A stretch of 64,000 nucleotides of DNA, taken from positions 174,194 through 238,193 of the forward strand of contig JXTB01000293.1 in assembly GCA_002914805.1 (NCBI GenBank), given 5' to 3'. Source of the stretch: Parasponia andersonii. Taxonomy: Eukaryota; Streptophyta; Magnoliopsida; Rosales; Cannabaceae. This document shows positions 22,226 to 33,197 of this stretch, one piece after another. A program made the position numbers and the translations under genes. The notes beneath the pieces are model-generated. The model was not told where the DNA came from and ran no database searches. It saw only the letters and a list, made by a program, of their open reading frames with translations. Numbering within the stretch: the stretch's first letter is position 1; each line of letters begins with the position of its first letter.

Positions 22226-25200
22226 TATAAACCCCAAGAAAACCCTTGACTTGTAAAATTAGTTTAATAACTATTAATTATCATGATTTTTCAATATTAG
22301 TGTATTCTCTTGAAGAATGCATTTTTCATGATTTGTTTTCTTGTCTAAACATTTATTATATTTATTTAATTTCTTTGATTATAGAAATTGAGTAGTTATA
22401 CACTAATAAATTTTGTTAATATGTTGCAGTGACATACACACAAGAAAGCTAAGATGAACTATATACCTAATTTTAAATATAAATTATTTTACAATATATA
22501 AGGTTATTGTTGTTAATAAGAAGTAGACTTAGTTAATTATATTTCCTATTGGATCCTAAATTGTTTTAGTTTAGTAATCACTTATCTAGGCTCAATATAT
22601 AATAGGAAAATCTAAATTTGAAATTGTTAGTGCTCTTATTTGTAATTATCATTGGATTTTAATTCTGTACGCCAATATCATTTATTTTAGCCCAATAAGT
22701 AATAGGAGAGTCCAAGTTGAAATAAGTATTTCAAGCCCAGGTAATAAATTAAAAAGCCACAAGTAAAATATATATAAATATATATATATATAGTAAAAAA
22801 AGAATTAATGGTATAGCCATTAACATATCTTAATAATGTGCATATACATTTATCAATTCACTTATAAGAATGTAAAAAGATGTAAAAGACCATTAGCATA
22901 TTTTATCTATATATTATCAGCATTAAAATAAAAGAAAATTATTAATTATATTAGAAAATAAAATAAAAATTAGGTAAGCTATGTAATCATATATTAATCA
23001 TTTAAATGGTATACCCATTAATTGTTTTATGAATATTAAATATAAATATGATAAGATGATGCATTATTTTTCTTATGTGTATGATGTATAGTTAGGTTAA
23101 TAAAATTAATTTAATTACATGATCAAAAGATAACAAATTAAATAAAAAGTTACGTAAATGGTGATTATTATTAATATCTTTGGAATTAAATTTTAATTAT
23201 ATTTTCTGAACATAATTAACCTACAAATAGGGCATTTTTTTGTAGACACAATCAAGTTCTTTCAATTATTTTCTTTCATCTCTCTCTCAAAGTTTTTATT
23301 CATCTATTTTAATTTCAAGAGTTTCTTCTTAGAGTTCTTCAAGTATCAAGAGAAAAAAAGGTAATTTTTAGAACTCTTAGTCTTTTAAGATTTATATATT
23401 TTATTATACTTAGGGTCAGAATCAATATATGATAAATAGAGTTAGAAATCTTATTAAGGTCTGAAATGATTTTATAAATTATTTCTATATGTGTACTTAA
23501 TTTTTAAAAAATTTCACTTTTATATCCTACTTCCATAATTTTATAAAATTTATTTAACACAAGTTAGTCGTTAGTGAAGATAAGTTGCAAAACAGATTTT
23601 ATATAATTTGTTCTATGATTTCAAAGGGCAACCATTTTTATTTTTTGCTGAAATTTAAAATACAAGTTCATATATATGTTAAGAATATTTCTAGAAGGTT
23701 TCATAATTTTTTGTTATCTATAAAAATAGTTATAATTTTTGGAATACACAATATTTCAATATTTTAAAATGCTAAAATAAATTCTAAGGTATAACTACAA
23801 GTGATTAAATTACTATAAAATATTCTATTTTAGAATTTCTAAATATTGTACATAAGTTATAATATGTTAATGATGTGCTTTTAAGATTTTGAGTTTGTTT
23901 GATTTATAAAATATTTCCAAAAAATTCAATAATTTTCGTTTAGTCGCAGCTTTAACAATTTTGTTATAAATTATAAATTGGAAAAAACAATGATGATAAG
24001 TATTGTTTCTAAATTCTAAAGCTTGATCTTTATATTTATTTTTATTTCAAATAGATTCAAGTAAATTTTTCAAATGAATAACATTATGTACTATAATGTG
24101 GAATTCTTTAAATATGCATTACGATCCAAAATTCTACAATTTTAATATGACATTTTATTTTAGGATTTATGTTGTTGATGTTTTCAAACACATAAAATAG
24201 GTTTCACATGACCAATGATAACATATGTTGAGATATAAAATGAATATTGATGCATGAATAATAAATAAAAAGGATAAAGAAAAGGCACGTGGTTGCAGCA
24301 AGATTAAGTGTGTGGTATTTCACTACAAGCACAAAGAACATTTTCTAAGAATTTAAGATAAGTACAAACTCACCTACAATATAGATAGTTTTAAAAGTAT
24401 GTTCTGTTTGAAATAAAAATACTTGAGATGATTAAATATGATATTTTGCCAATACAAGAGATGCTTGTTTGGCTTAAATATGTGCCTACGAAAATAAATG
24501 CCTCCTATAATAATAAGATAAGATAAATTTACTTTATAGTATTGTTTGTAACTTGATAAATATACTGCCATTAAAGAGAGTATCAAGAATATGAAATACA
24601 AGATTTGGTTCGAAATATAATACAACCATTTATGTTAAAAAGGAGACTAAGTAAAAGATAAGAATATAAAGTTGTCGTACCAACCTCCACTAGGTGAGGA
24701 TTCCTAAGGGAAGATAAGAACGACCTCCACTAGGTGAGAATTCCTGAGGAAAATATATTAAGTTTATGACCGCTGGTATTTCAGTGCGGTCACTCCCCTG
24801 ATTTCTAGTCAATAAGTCCGTACTCAGTACGTACACAAGAGCTTATAAGAAACATAAAAAATATTGAGATAACATATATGATAAAAGATTACTTCATAAA
24901 ACATAAGCTAAAAAGTAACATAAGGACGTAAAAAATTTGAACTTTCATAAAATACTATTCGTATGAAATGTTTTGTGAGTTAAATTATACTTACTAAGCG
25001 AAAGCTCATGAAGTGTAAATGTCCATGTTGTAGGTATCAAAGGTTGTATCCATGTTGTAGGTATCAAAGGTAAACAACTTTTGTTTTAAATGACGGGTTG
25101 ACCAGAATCGAGGTGAGGATGGATGCGAGGCAGGGGCTTTGGGTTACCTCCACAATAAATTCCGTATATGTTTTCTTCACTTTAAACAAGATAGTTTACT

Positions 25201-25770
25201 TAAATATGTAAGATTAAATCTTATGTTTCTTTTAATTAATAATGAGATAATATATTTAAATATAAAATATTAATTTTAAGATTAATTATGCCTCTAAGAT
25301 TAAGTAATTATTTTGCTATATACAATATGACCAATTTTATTTAAATATCTATTTATAGAATATCATATACTATTTTGAAACAAAATTAAACATTCTTAAT
25401 TAAATATATTTTTAGCATCTAATATTTTGATGTGAATAAATTTAAGACTAAATGGACTTTGTCAAAAAAGCTTAAACCTGTCTAAGAAGAACTTGGGATT
25501 TAAGAGGTCCGTTTGTGATCCCCCTCTTTACTTGGAAGCCTTTTTAGTTGTACATTATTAAACCTCAGAAAAAAATGTATAATGTCTTCTTCAATGGTTT
25601 GTCAAAATTTCTTAGTATGACATTTGGATTAATTGATTAACTATCTTGAGAAGATTATATAAATAATAAAAAAGTTGTCATGAATTTTTATAATCCAAGT
25701 TTATGTCTAAAAAAAGAAAAGTTATGAACATACGTAAATGTCAATTTTAAAAAAAAGTCGGGTTGTTACA
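22226..25770 (+). repeat. 5' LTR of element B2 (about 3.5 kb)
   Basis: This starts at 'tataaacccc', which aligns with the TGTAAACTCC start of the B1 3' LTR at 4158, and ends GGTTGTTACA just before a primer site. U3 is 22226-23220 with a microsatellite-like (AT)n near 22768-22792. The TATA-like box CTACAAATAG at 23221-23230 is weaker than in B1. Positions 23220-25770 form the uninterrupted mirror of the three B1 LTR segments. A small tandem duplication ('ccatgttgtaggtatcaaagg', two copies) sits at 25023-25071. Frames inside, such as 23585-23767 and 24374-24625, are not credible genes. Confidence 0.83.
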
Positions 25771-25964
25771 GTTGGTATCAGAGCAGGTACCCTACCATCC
25801 TATCTCGCATCACACTACAATAATTCATTCAACTCAAGTAAGTAGAACTTTCCTTTTAGTATACTAGTTAATTATAAATACGTGTTAGAGAGTAGGAAAA
25901 AAGGACTTAGAAGTGATAAGAAAGTTTTTAAGAACTGAAGAATAGGCTTACTAGTGTGCCTATC
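25771..25964 (+). pseudogene. Truncated internal region of B2: primer site, leader, RNase H junction
   Basis: The primer site TGGTATCAGAGC (25773-25784) is a perfect initiator tRNA-Met type. About 140 bases of leader follow, then the sequence jumps to the end of RT ('gaagaataggcttactag', as at A1 51061). The same leader-to-RT junction occurs in B1. The element is cut at 25964 by the LTR of A2. Confidence 0.8.
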
Positions 25965-28888
25965 TATAACGACCTGACTTTGGACTGCTAACTACTTACC
26001 TTCTTAGCTTATTTATTTAAAAAGAGAAATTTAGATGCTAAAAATTCATGACAAATTTTTNTCATAGCTAACCATTTACTTAAATTTTGAAAACAAGTAA
26101 AATTCTTCTCGATGATTAAGTAATCTTTATTTAAATTTCTTTATAAATTTTTTATTAAGGTGATTTGAATAATGCGCAACCAGGTCTCCGTAGACAATTT
26201 AGGTCTTTTTGACATAACCCCATGTATTTTGCATTTATTTAAATCAAAACATTTTCTCTTTTAGATCTTTTGAACAATGTTTGTTTAAATTCTATTCAAT
26301 CGAAATACATTTTCAATTTCAATTTAATAAAACCATGCATTGTAAAATAAAATGCCAAGTTATAAGTAAGTTTTCAAATAACATCAAGCTTATATAATTG
26401 AAATCATTTGTCTTATAATAAGAACATATACGGAAGTAATTTTAATGGCGATATTCTATTACCCGTACCTCGTATTCATCCCTGCCTCGATTCTAACTAA
26501 CCCATCAATCAAATCAGAGGTTTTTTTCTTTTGGTACCTATAGTATAAATACTCATAAAATGTGAGCTTTTGCTCAGCAAGTACAATGTAATTCTTACAA
26601 AACATTTTACTTAAAAAAAAACAATCTTTTATGAAAGTCTATTTATGTTGTTTTATGAAATCATTACTTTATGCTTTATGATAAGATATTATATCATGAT
26701 TTTATCTCATTCTTGATCATAAAGTCTTTTATCTTTCTTATGGACCCTGGTATACGTACCGAGTGCGCACTACCGAATGGGGAACCAGGGGAGCGACCTC
26801 GCTGAAGATACCCATGGTCAAAGTCTTAACATACTTTTTCTCAGGAATCCTTGCTTAGTGGAGGTCAGTCTTATTTTCCTTCGGATATCCTCACCTAGTG
26901 GAGGTTAGTTTAATTTATATTTTTGCCCATAATCTTAAGATTTCTAACATTTATGCCTTCTAATGTTAAATATTGAGTTACATCTTATCTTTTTATTAAA
27001 GATTCTTCTTTATTTACTTTTACACTTTAATATAGTCTTAAAACTGCTTAAAATAACTTTCTCACATATTTGACCCCTTTTTTTTTCAAAATTACACTTT
27101 TCACCCAAATACTCAAAGTTTTTGCATTTTAGTCCTTTCAACTTTTGAGCAAACATTTTTAATTTTTGGAAAGCATTTTTAATGGGTAAGAATCTGTTCT
27201 TAAGAATCTAAGTCTAAATCATTAAGCTTGATTCATTTTTATGCATATTTTATTTTATGGTCTTACACTTAAAAATCTTCCATTTTTGTATTTAGTCATT
27301 TTGATTTTACTATTATTATTATTATTTAGCTTTTATTAATTTGAAGTATTCATATTTAGATGCTTAAGAAATTAACAAAATAAGTCTAAATGTAATATAA
27401 ATTATATAATATTTAAAGTAAAACAAATATGTTATTACCCATTCATTCTTTTGTAGAATCTAATTAAACACATAACAAGCAAGGTGAGGGAATATTTACC
27501 TTCCAAGCTTGAATCTTCTTTCTTACATCTCCACCATAATACTAGGTGTTATCTTCTATTGATTATAATTCTTAATTTCTAGAGTTGATGGGTGAAATAT
27601 TATAGCTCTTGTGGATTTGGAAGAAATTGTGGTAGAAATAGTTTTTTTTTTTTTTTTTTTTTTGTAGCTCTTTAAGCTCAAATATTGAAAATTTTCTTAA
27701 TAGTGCAAGCCAATTTTTTCTACACAGAATAAAAGGATGCTTTCAGCAAAATCAGAATCAGATATCACAAGCTTAGCTCCATCGTCACCTTCAAGGTCCC
27801 CAAAGCGACCTGTTTACTACGTGCAAAGCCCCTCAAGGGACTCTCACGATGGAGACAAGTCATCGTCAATGCAGGCCACGCCAATCTACAACAACAGCCC
27901 CATGGAGTCCCCTTCGCACTCGTCCTTCGGCCGCCACTCGAGGAACTCCTCTGCCAGCCGATTTTCGGGGATCTTTCGGTCGTCGTCGGGCCGAAAAGGT
28001 NCAAATGAATGATCTATTTATAGGCCATCCATAGGAGGTATCCAATAATTTACACTTTCACATTCCATTAATTAATCTAAGCATCATTATTACCAATTTG
28101 TCAATATATCTTCTTTTCTTACTCTATTATCTTATCTTTTATTTTATTTTTTACTCATCCACTGCTTTTGTCTCTAATCTTTCTTCTTTTTCAATTATTT
28201 GGAATCTAATACCACCAGCTCCCAAAGAAAGTCTCCACTATATTAATCTTTTCATACCTTTTGAATTATTTTGCATACAAAAGCCACTAATTAGTTTTTT
28301 CTGTATCTTCCAATTTAAATTATGGCCACTAATTTCCAAAGAATATTTCTATTATCATTTTTTTTTCCTACCTTTTAGAATTAGCTACTGACTTTATCCC
28401 TTTTCCACTCTATTCCAGTAATTTAAAGTTATTACCTTCTTTAGGTAAAACTTCACTATTGTTCATCTTTTTCTACAACTTATTTTCCACCCTTAGATTG
28501 ATTTGTCTACTTAATTCTTTATATACTTAAATCCTAGTTATTCAAATTATGGCATGGTACTATTTTGGTGCAACTATTAACTTTAGATTATAAAATATAA
28601 TAATTTTTTAACGTGACATAAATATGTCACATTCTTAATTAGGTTATATTGATGTCCATAATATATTCTTTGTAGAATCAATTTATTATTAAGGAAAACT
28701 AACTTAGAATTTCTAAGTTAAAACAAAGGATAACTATGCTTTTCTCACGTAATAAAATTTAACATTAAAAAAATACTACACATATAATTTCAAGTATTTG
28801 CGAACGTAAACTTATTAAAATTCCACACTAAGTTTATTAATAATAATTCTACTAAGATTGCAAGCCTAGGGATTCCTAGGGGGTTACA
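25965..28888 (-). repeat. 3' LTR of element A2 (family A), interrupted by a gene fragment
   Basis: On the minus strand this starts TGTAACCCCC at 28888, just after the PPT, and ends GTCGTTATA at 25965. It is collinear with the A1 LTR apart from 27664-28000, where a LEA-type gene fragment replaces roughly 100 bases. TATA box CTATAAATAG on the minus strand at 28014-28023. Single Ns at 26061 and 28001 mark uncertain bases or joins. Frames such as 28098-28391 are chance. Confidence 0.85.
27664..28000 (+). pseudogene. Fragment of a LEA-2 / hydroxyproline-rich glycoprotein family gene
   Basis: The first 73 bases look like a 5' UTR or intron end. From the ATG at 27737, 88 codons stay open: MLSAKSESDITSLAPSSPSR, then the highly recognisable RPVYYVQSPSRDSHDGDKSS and a Ser/Pro-rich stretch with MESPSHSSFGRHSR. 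This is the conserved cytoplasmic N terminus of plant LEA-2 (NDR1/HIN1-like) hydroxyproline-rich glycoproteins, which normally continue into one transmembrane helix and a LEA-2 domain, both absent here. GC content is clearly higher than in the surrounding LTR. The left border is a poly(T) run (27639-27663) and the right border is an N at 28001, after which the LTR resumes. It could be a captured fragment or a misassembly. Confidence 0.85.
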
Positions 28889-30812
28889 ATCTCCCATATT
28901 TATAAAATTTTCGTCCTTGAAAATTAGAATAATTCTGGGTACTTTTCCTTCATCTATTCTTCTTGTTCCCAAGTAGCCTCTTCCATCTTGTGGTTTTGTC
29001 ACAATAGCTTAACTAAATATATGGTCTTGTTTCTAAGAGTCTTTTCTTTACGAGCCAAAATCTTCACTGGTTTCTCCTCGTATGTCGAGTCCTCCTGAAC
29101 TTCAACAAGTTCATGCTTCAAAACAGGTGACGGGTCTAAGATGTATTTTTTCAGTATGGATACGTGGAAAACGTTATGTACTGATGCTAGTTCAGGGGGT
29201 AAAGCCAACTTATAGGCTACTTTGCCAATATGTTCTAAAATTTCGAATGGTCCTATGTATCTTGGACTCAACATTCCTCTCTTTCCAAACCGCATTACTC
29301 CCTTTATTAGTGCTAGTTTGAGAAAAACTACATCTTCCACTTGGAATTCTAATGGAATTCTCTGCTTGTCTGCATAGCTTTTCTGCTACTCTAAACAGTT
29401 TCTATCCCTTTCCTGATTTTTTGTATAGCTTCAGTGGTTTACTTTATGAAATCAATAGTTTCTAAATGTTTCTCCCTAAGTTCAAACCAATGGATTGGGG
29501 ATCTATATCTTCTTCCATAAAGTGCTTCAGAAGGTAGTGCCTTGATAGAGGCCTGGTAGCTATTATTGTAGGAGAACTCTATTAATGAAAGCTTCTTATT
29601 CCACGCTCATTTAAAGTCCATGACGCATGCTAAAAGTGGAGGATGGAAAGCCGTACTAAAATTTAGCTTTATACCTAAGGCTTCTTTGAGTTTTCTCCAA
29701 AAAGTGGAGGTAAATCAACTGTCATAATTAGAAATGATATTTTGTGGTATTCTATGTAGTCTAACTATCTCAGCCACATATAATTCAGCTAATTTACTTA
29801 ATTGATCCACAATCACCTATATTGCATCGTGTCCTTCTAGCGTTCTTGGTAATCCAGCCATAAAATCCATAGCAATTTTCTCCCATTTCCACTCTAGAAT
29901 TTCAATTGGTTATAATTCTCTAGCAGACTGCTTGTATTCAGTTTTGACTTTTTGACACATCACGCACCTTTGTATGTACTTAGCAACATCAATTTTCATT
30001 CCATTCCACCAAAAGTGTTCTTTTAGATCCTTATACATCTTCGTCGCATCAAGATGGACAGAATAAGGGGTCTCGTGTGCCTCAAAAAGGATCTGATTCT
30101 TCATTTTGGCATCATTAGGTATGCATAATCTATTATTTAGTTTGAGAATTCCATCAGAAGAGAGACTGAACTCGGTTGGTTTTCCTTCTGCAATGTCTTC
30201 CTTAATTCATGCTAAGACAGGATCGAGCTCCTGGGTTTCTTTCATGTTCTCAAAAATATTTGGTTTAAGAGATAATATAGACAATTTACCTATTATTAAC
30301 TCTAAACCGATGTTGTTTATAACCTCATGTAAGGGCTTAGGTAAGGCTTTTATTGACATCAGAGTTAAAGTCATTTTTCTACTTAGCGCATCTGTAATCT
30401 TATTTGCCTTACTTAGGTGATACAAGATTTCACAATCATAATCCTTCATTAACTCAAGCCATCTGCACTACCTCATGTTCAACTTTTTCTGAGTGAATAT
30501 GTACTTTAGGCTTTTATGGTCGATGTAGATTCGACATTGAGCCCCGTATTAGTAGTATCGCCAAAATTTGAGAGCAAATACTATAGCAACAAGTTCTAGA
30601 ACATGAGTTAGCAGTTTTTCTCATGCTCCTTTAGTTGTCGAGAACCGTATGCCATGACCTTTCCATTTTGCATTAGTACTGCTCCTAGTCCTAGCTTCGA
30701 CGCATCACTATAAATGTTGAACTATCCTTCTTTGATAGGATGGTAAGTATAAGTGCACTGGTAAGCCTATTCTTCAACTCTTGGAAGCTTTCTTCACATT
30801 TGTCCATCAAGA
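28889..30812 (-). pseudogene. Chromovirus A2 pol remnant: RT end, RNase H, integrase, chromodomain
   Basis: Minus-strand. The PPT at about 28889-28905 precedes the LTR. Chromodomain and integrase tail at 29340-28935 (GMLSPRYIGPFEILEHIGKV, NVFHVSILKKYILDPS). Integrase core at about 29880-29400 with stops and a deletion near 29630. Integrase zinc finger 30104-29910 with intact HHCC-type spacing (ATKMYKDLKEHFWWNGM, RCVMCQKVK). RNase H tail and linker 30449-30207 ([20 protein letters not shown]) and RNase H up to about 30780. The frame continues into RT (DKCEESFQ) and stops at about 30812, where CACTA-like sequence begins. Gag, PR and most of RT are missing. Confidence 0.87.
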
Positions 30813-31015
30813 TACCAAGGCGCTTAACAGGTACCGTGGAAGATGCCTTTCACGGCGCCTAATAGATGCCTTGATAGACCTTTCATGGTACCTTATAAGC
30901 GCCTTCGTAGCCAAGGCCTATCACAGCACCTGGAACCAAGGCGCTTTTGTAGGCACCGTAAAAGGCCTTTCAAGGTACTTATAAATTGCCTTAAAAGGTA
31001 TTTTTTGTTGCAGTG
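30813..31015 (-). mobile_element. Terminal fragment of another CACTA-type element
   Basis: Read on the minus strand, the end at 31015 starts CACTGCAACAAAAAATACC, close to plant CACTA termini. The ~200 bases inside are packed with short GC-rich motifs in both orientations ('aaggcgct', 'gcgcctt', 'aaggcc', 'ggcgcc', 'aaaggcc'), the layout of CACTA subterminal repeats. The sequence differs from the large CACTA at 11805. The 67-codon frame at 30781-30984 spans this and is not a gene. The other end is not in the window. Confidence 0.6.
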
Positions 31016-32117
31016 CTAGAGACTCTCCTAATCTTTTTACCCAACATAGAACTACATCGTTGCAACTCATACAAATCATCAATGAACCCAAAGACTTTCA
31101 AGATTTTTGATGCAAGGAGAAGTCATATCAAAATGATCCAATATCCAATATATATGTAAAATAGAATATGATATCATAGTGCCCTAGAAACAAGGTTTCA
31201 ATAGAATAGGCTATCTCTGCAATGATACTTGTCTCTCATCTAACCTCATTTCATTTTTGAATTGAAAATAGTTTGAAAATATAAAACACAAAATCAAGGG
31301 CATATAGGAATATGACACTAGTTCACAATAAGGTTTCACTTTGGCCATAGGCAAACCAAACCTGAACTCTAACTATTCCCTTTGAAAATATAATGGCAAG
31401 AGTTCAACAACTCTCTATACAAATCCATGAGAAAACTGATCTATAATGCTATTAATTATATCACCATAATAATACTTGGATCTAACCTAAATCAAGTAAT
31501 GAGTTACATGCTAAATTCAATATCCACAAACTCAACAAGGACTCTAATTCACAACAAATTCTAGCAAAAGTCTCCAATAATTCTTAAAAGTTAATACAAG
31601 TAAAATTTCGTAAGTAGTACTCATTCCTTAATATCGAGGAGGAATGCATCAACAATGAGAACAATTAATGCCCCATGACTTACTTACTAAGCTAAGTAAG
31701 TAAAATAAAAAGAAATTTCTAGCTTAATCTATGGTTTGCTAACCAACCATACTTTCAAGCACTTAAAATACGCCAATTTTTTCTTGAAAGCATAGTTCAT
31801 TATAATAGAATTTTCTTAAAATCCCACAACTTTTTTGAAAGCTTTTGAACACGTCTCTCTCAGAGATTCAAAACCACATATTCTGTGAGTTGGCAAACCA
31901 CGTATGTAAACAAATTTCTATAATTATTTATTAATGAAAAACTCTAGGTAAAGCATACTTTATTGAGGATTTCTTTGAATTTTATAACTTTGAAGTCACC
32001 ATACTCTAGCAATTTTATGAAAAACTATTTTCAAAGACATTTTAAGGATTTAAAAAAAGTATACAACGTTTTAGAAAAATAGTAGAGTGTATCATGGTTA
32101 AACAATAGTAGAGTGCA
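31016..32117. other. Unassigned AT-rich sequence
   Basis: About 1.1 kb between the CACTA end and the copia LTR. No coding frame, RNA gene or repeat family is recognised. A purine/pyrimidine-mixed stretch with 'caacatagaactacatcgttgc' near 31046 does not match anything else in the window. It may be an old, degraded element or host DNA. Confidence 0.4.
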
Positions 32118-33197
32118 ATGTGAGCTAGACATGAGACCTTATAGATCTAAATAGTCTAAGCTCCAATAGGCTAACTATCCATAATCATAATTAACTCTTA
32201 ATTATAATTGGGCCTTGTCCATTAATATTAGGGCACTCCACGATAGGCCCAATATTGCACTCTTAGACTAAATGTCATATATTTTCTGTGAAGCTAATTA
32301 ACACTTTAATTAACTTGATCTATTTAGCATATACTATACTTGCAAATATACCCCCGATGCAATGTTATACTAGTGAGTGAAATTACCATATTACCCCTCT
32401 AGTACATATTTACCTTTGAATTGTCATTTTTCATCTAATAGATAATAATTGTCTACGATATTTGTAACTGCCCATACAAACATAGTCAAATTTACAAAGT
32501 GAATACCTGGCGCTGGTTTTTTATTATCCAAGTCATTAAAAGAACTCAAAGTGACATTATATGCATGGTGTCCAAATCATGAAAGGCATTCTCGTCAATT
32601 AACAAATCTTATATTCCAAGATACCGGAGTTCGAACCATATAATCAGAACTAGTCCTTTAGTAAGTCAAAAAGATAAAACTCATGAAAGTAAGTCCGACA
32701 ATCACTAGGATTAAGGTAATCTTGCAATAGTGCTAGATTAGTGATAGATAGAATATTGAGTTACGGCACTTAACCTCAAATTATATTTTCACTTGGTCCA
32801 GTTCAATGCACTTATAACTTTCTTATAACGCACTTCGAAGTCAGACACTTCGATGATTAGAGACTTCATCAATCCTGTTAAAACAGACAACATTACATTC
32901 TATGACAAAATAAAGTATTCCATCTTTATTTGTAGAATGTGAACTTCTAATTTAGACATAATGAAATAAAGAATTTAGTCTCCCACGTGTGAACACTTCA
33001 CATGAACAATTATTTATTACTCATTATTAGTCATGGAAACTTTTAGATGTTTGCATAATAAAAAACATAAATATCACATGTATATTATTGGGACATAATA
33101 TGGAATTTATTAATAATAAATAGATAATACTTAAGTCCAATAAACATTGTTTAAAATGCCAAACAAAGAAACTACTTTCTAGGGCATATTCCCAGCA
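32118..33197 (-). repeat. 3' LTR of copia element D, truncated
   Basis: On the minus strand it starts TGCTGGGAATATGCCCT (typical copia TGTTGGAAATATGCCCT) at 33197, preceded by the purine tract and 'aagtgggagatt'. It matches 39312-40401 over ~1.08 kb with scattered differences. The last ~580 bases of the LTR (38733-39311 in the other copy) are missing: at about 32118 the match stops. Confidence 0.85.

Noticed and set aside
25773..25784. tRNA-Met-like sequence
   Set aside because: It is the 12-base primer site of an LTR element (also at 6289, 38718 and 47208), not part of a tRNA gene.
27765..28034. Alternative frames over the LEA fragment on both strands
   Set aside because: Only the frame from 27737 carries the recognised family sequence; the others are high-GC shadows.
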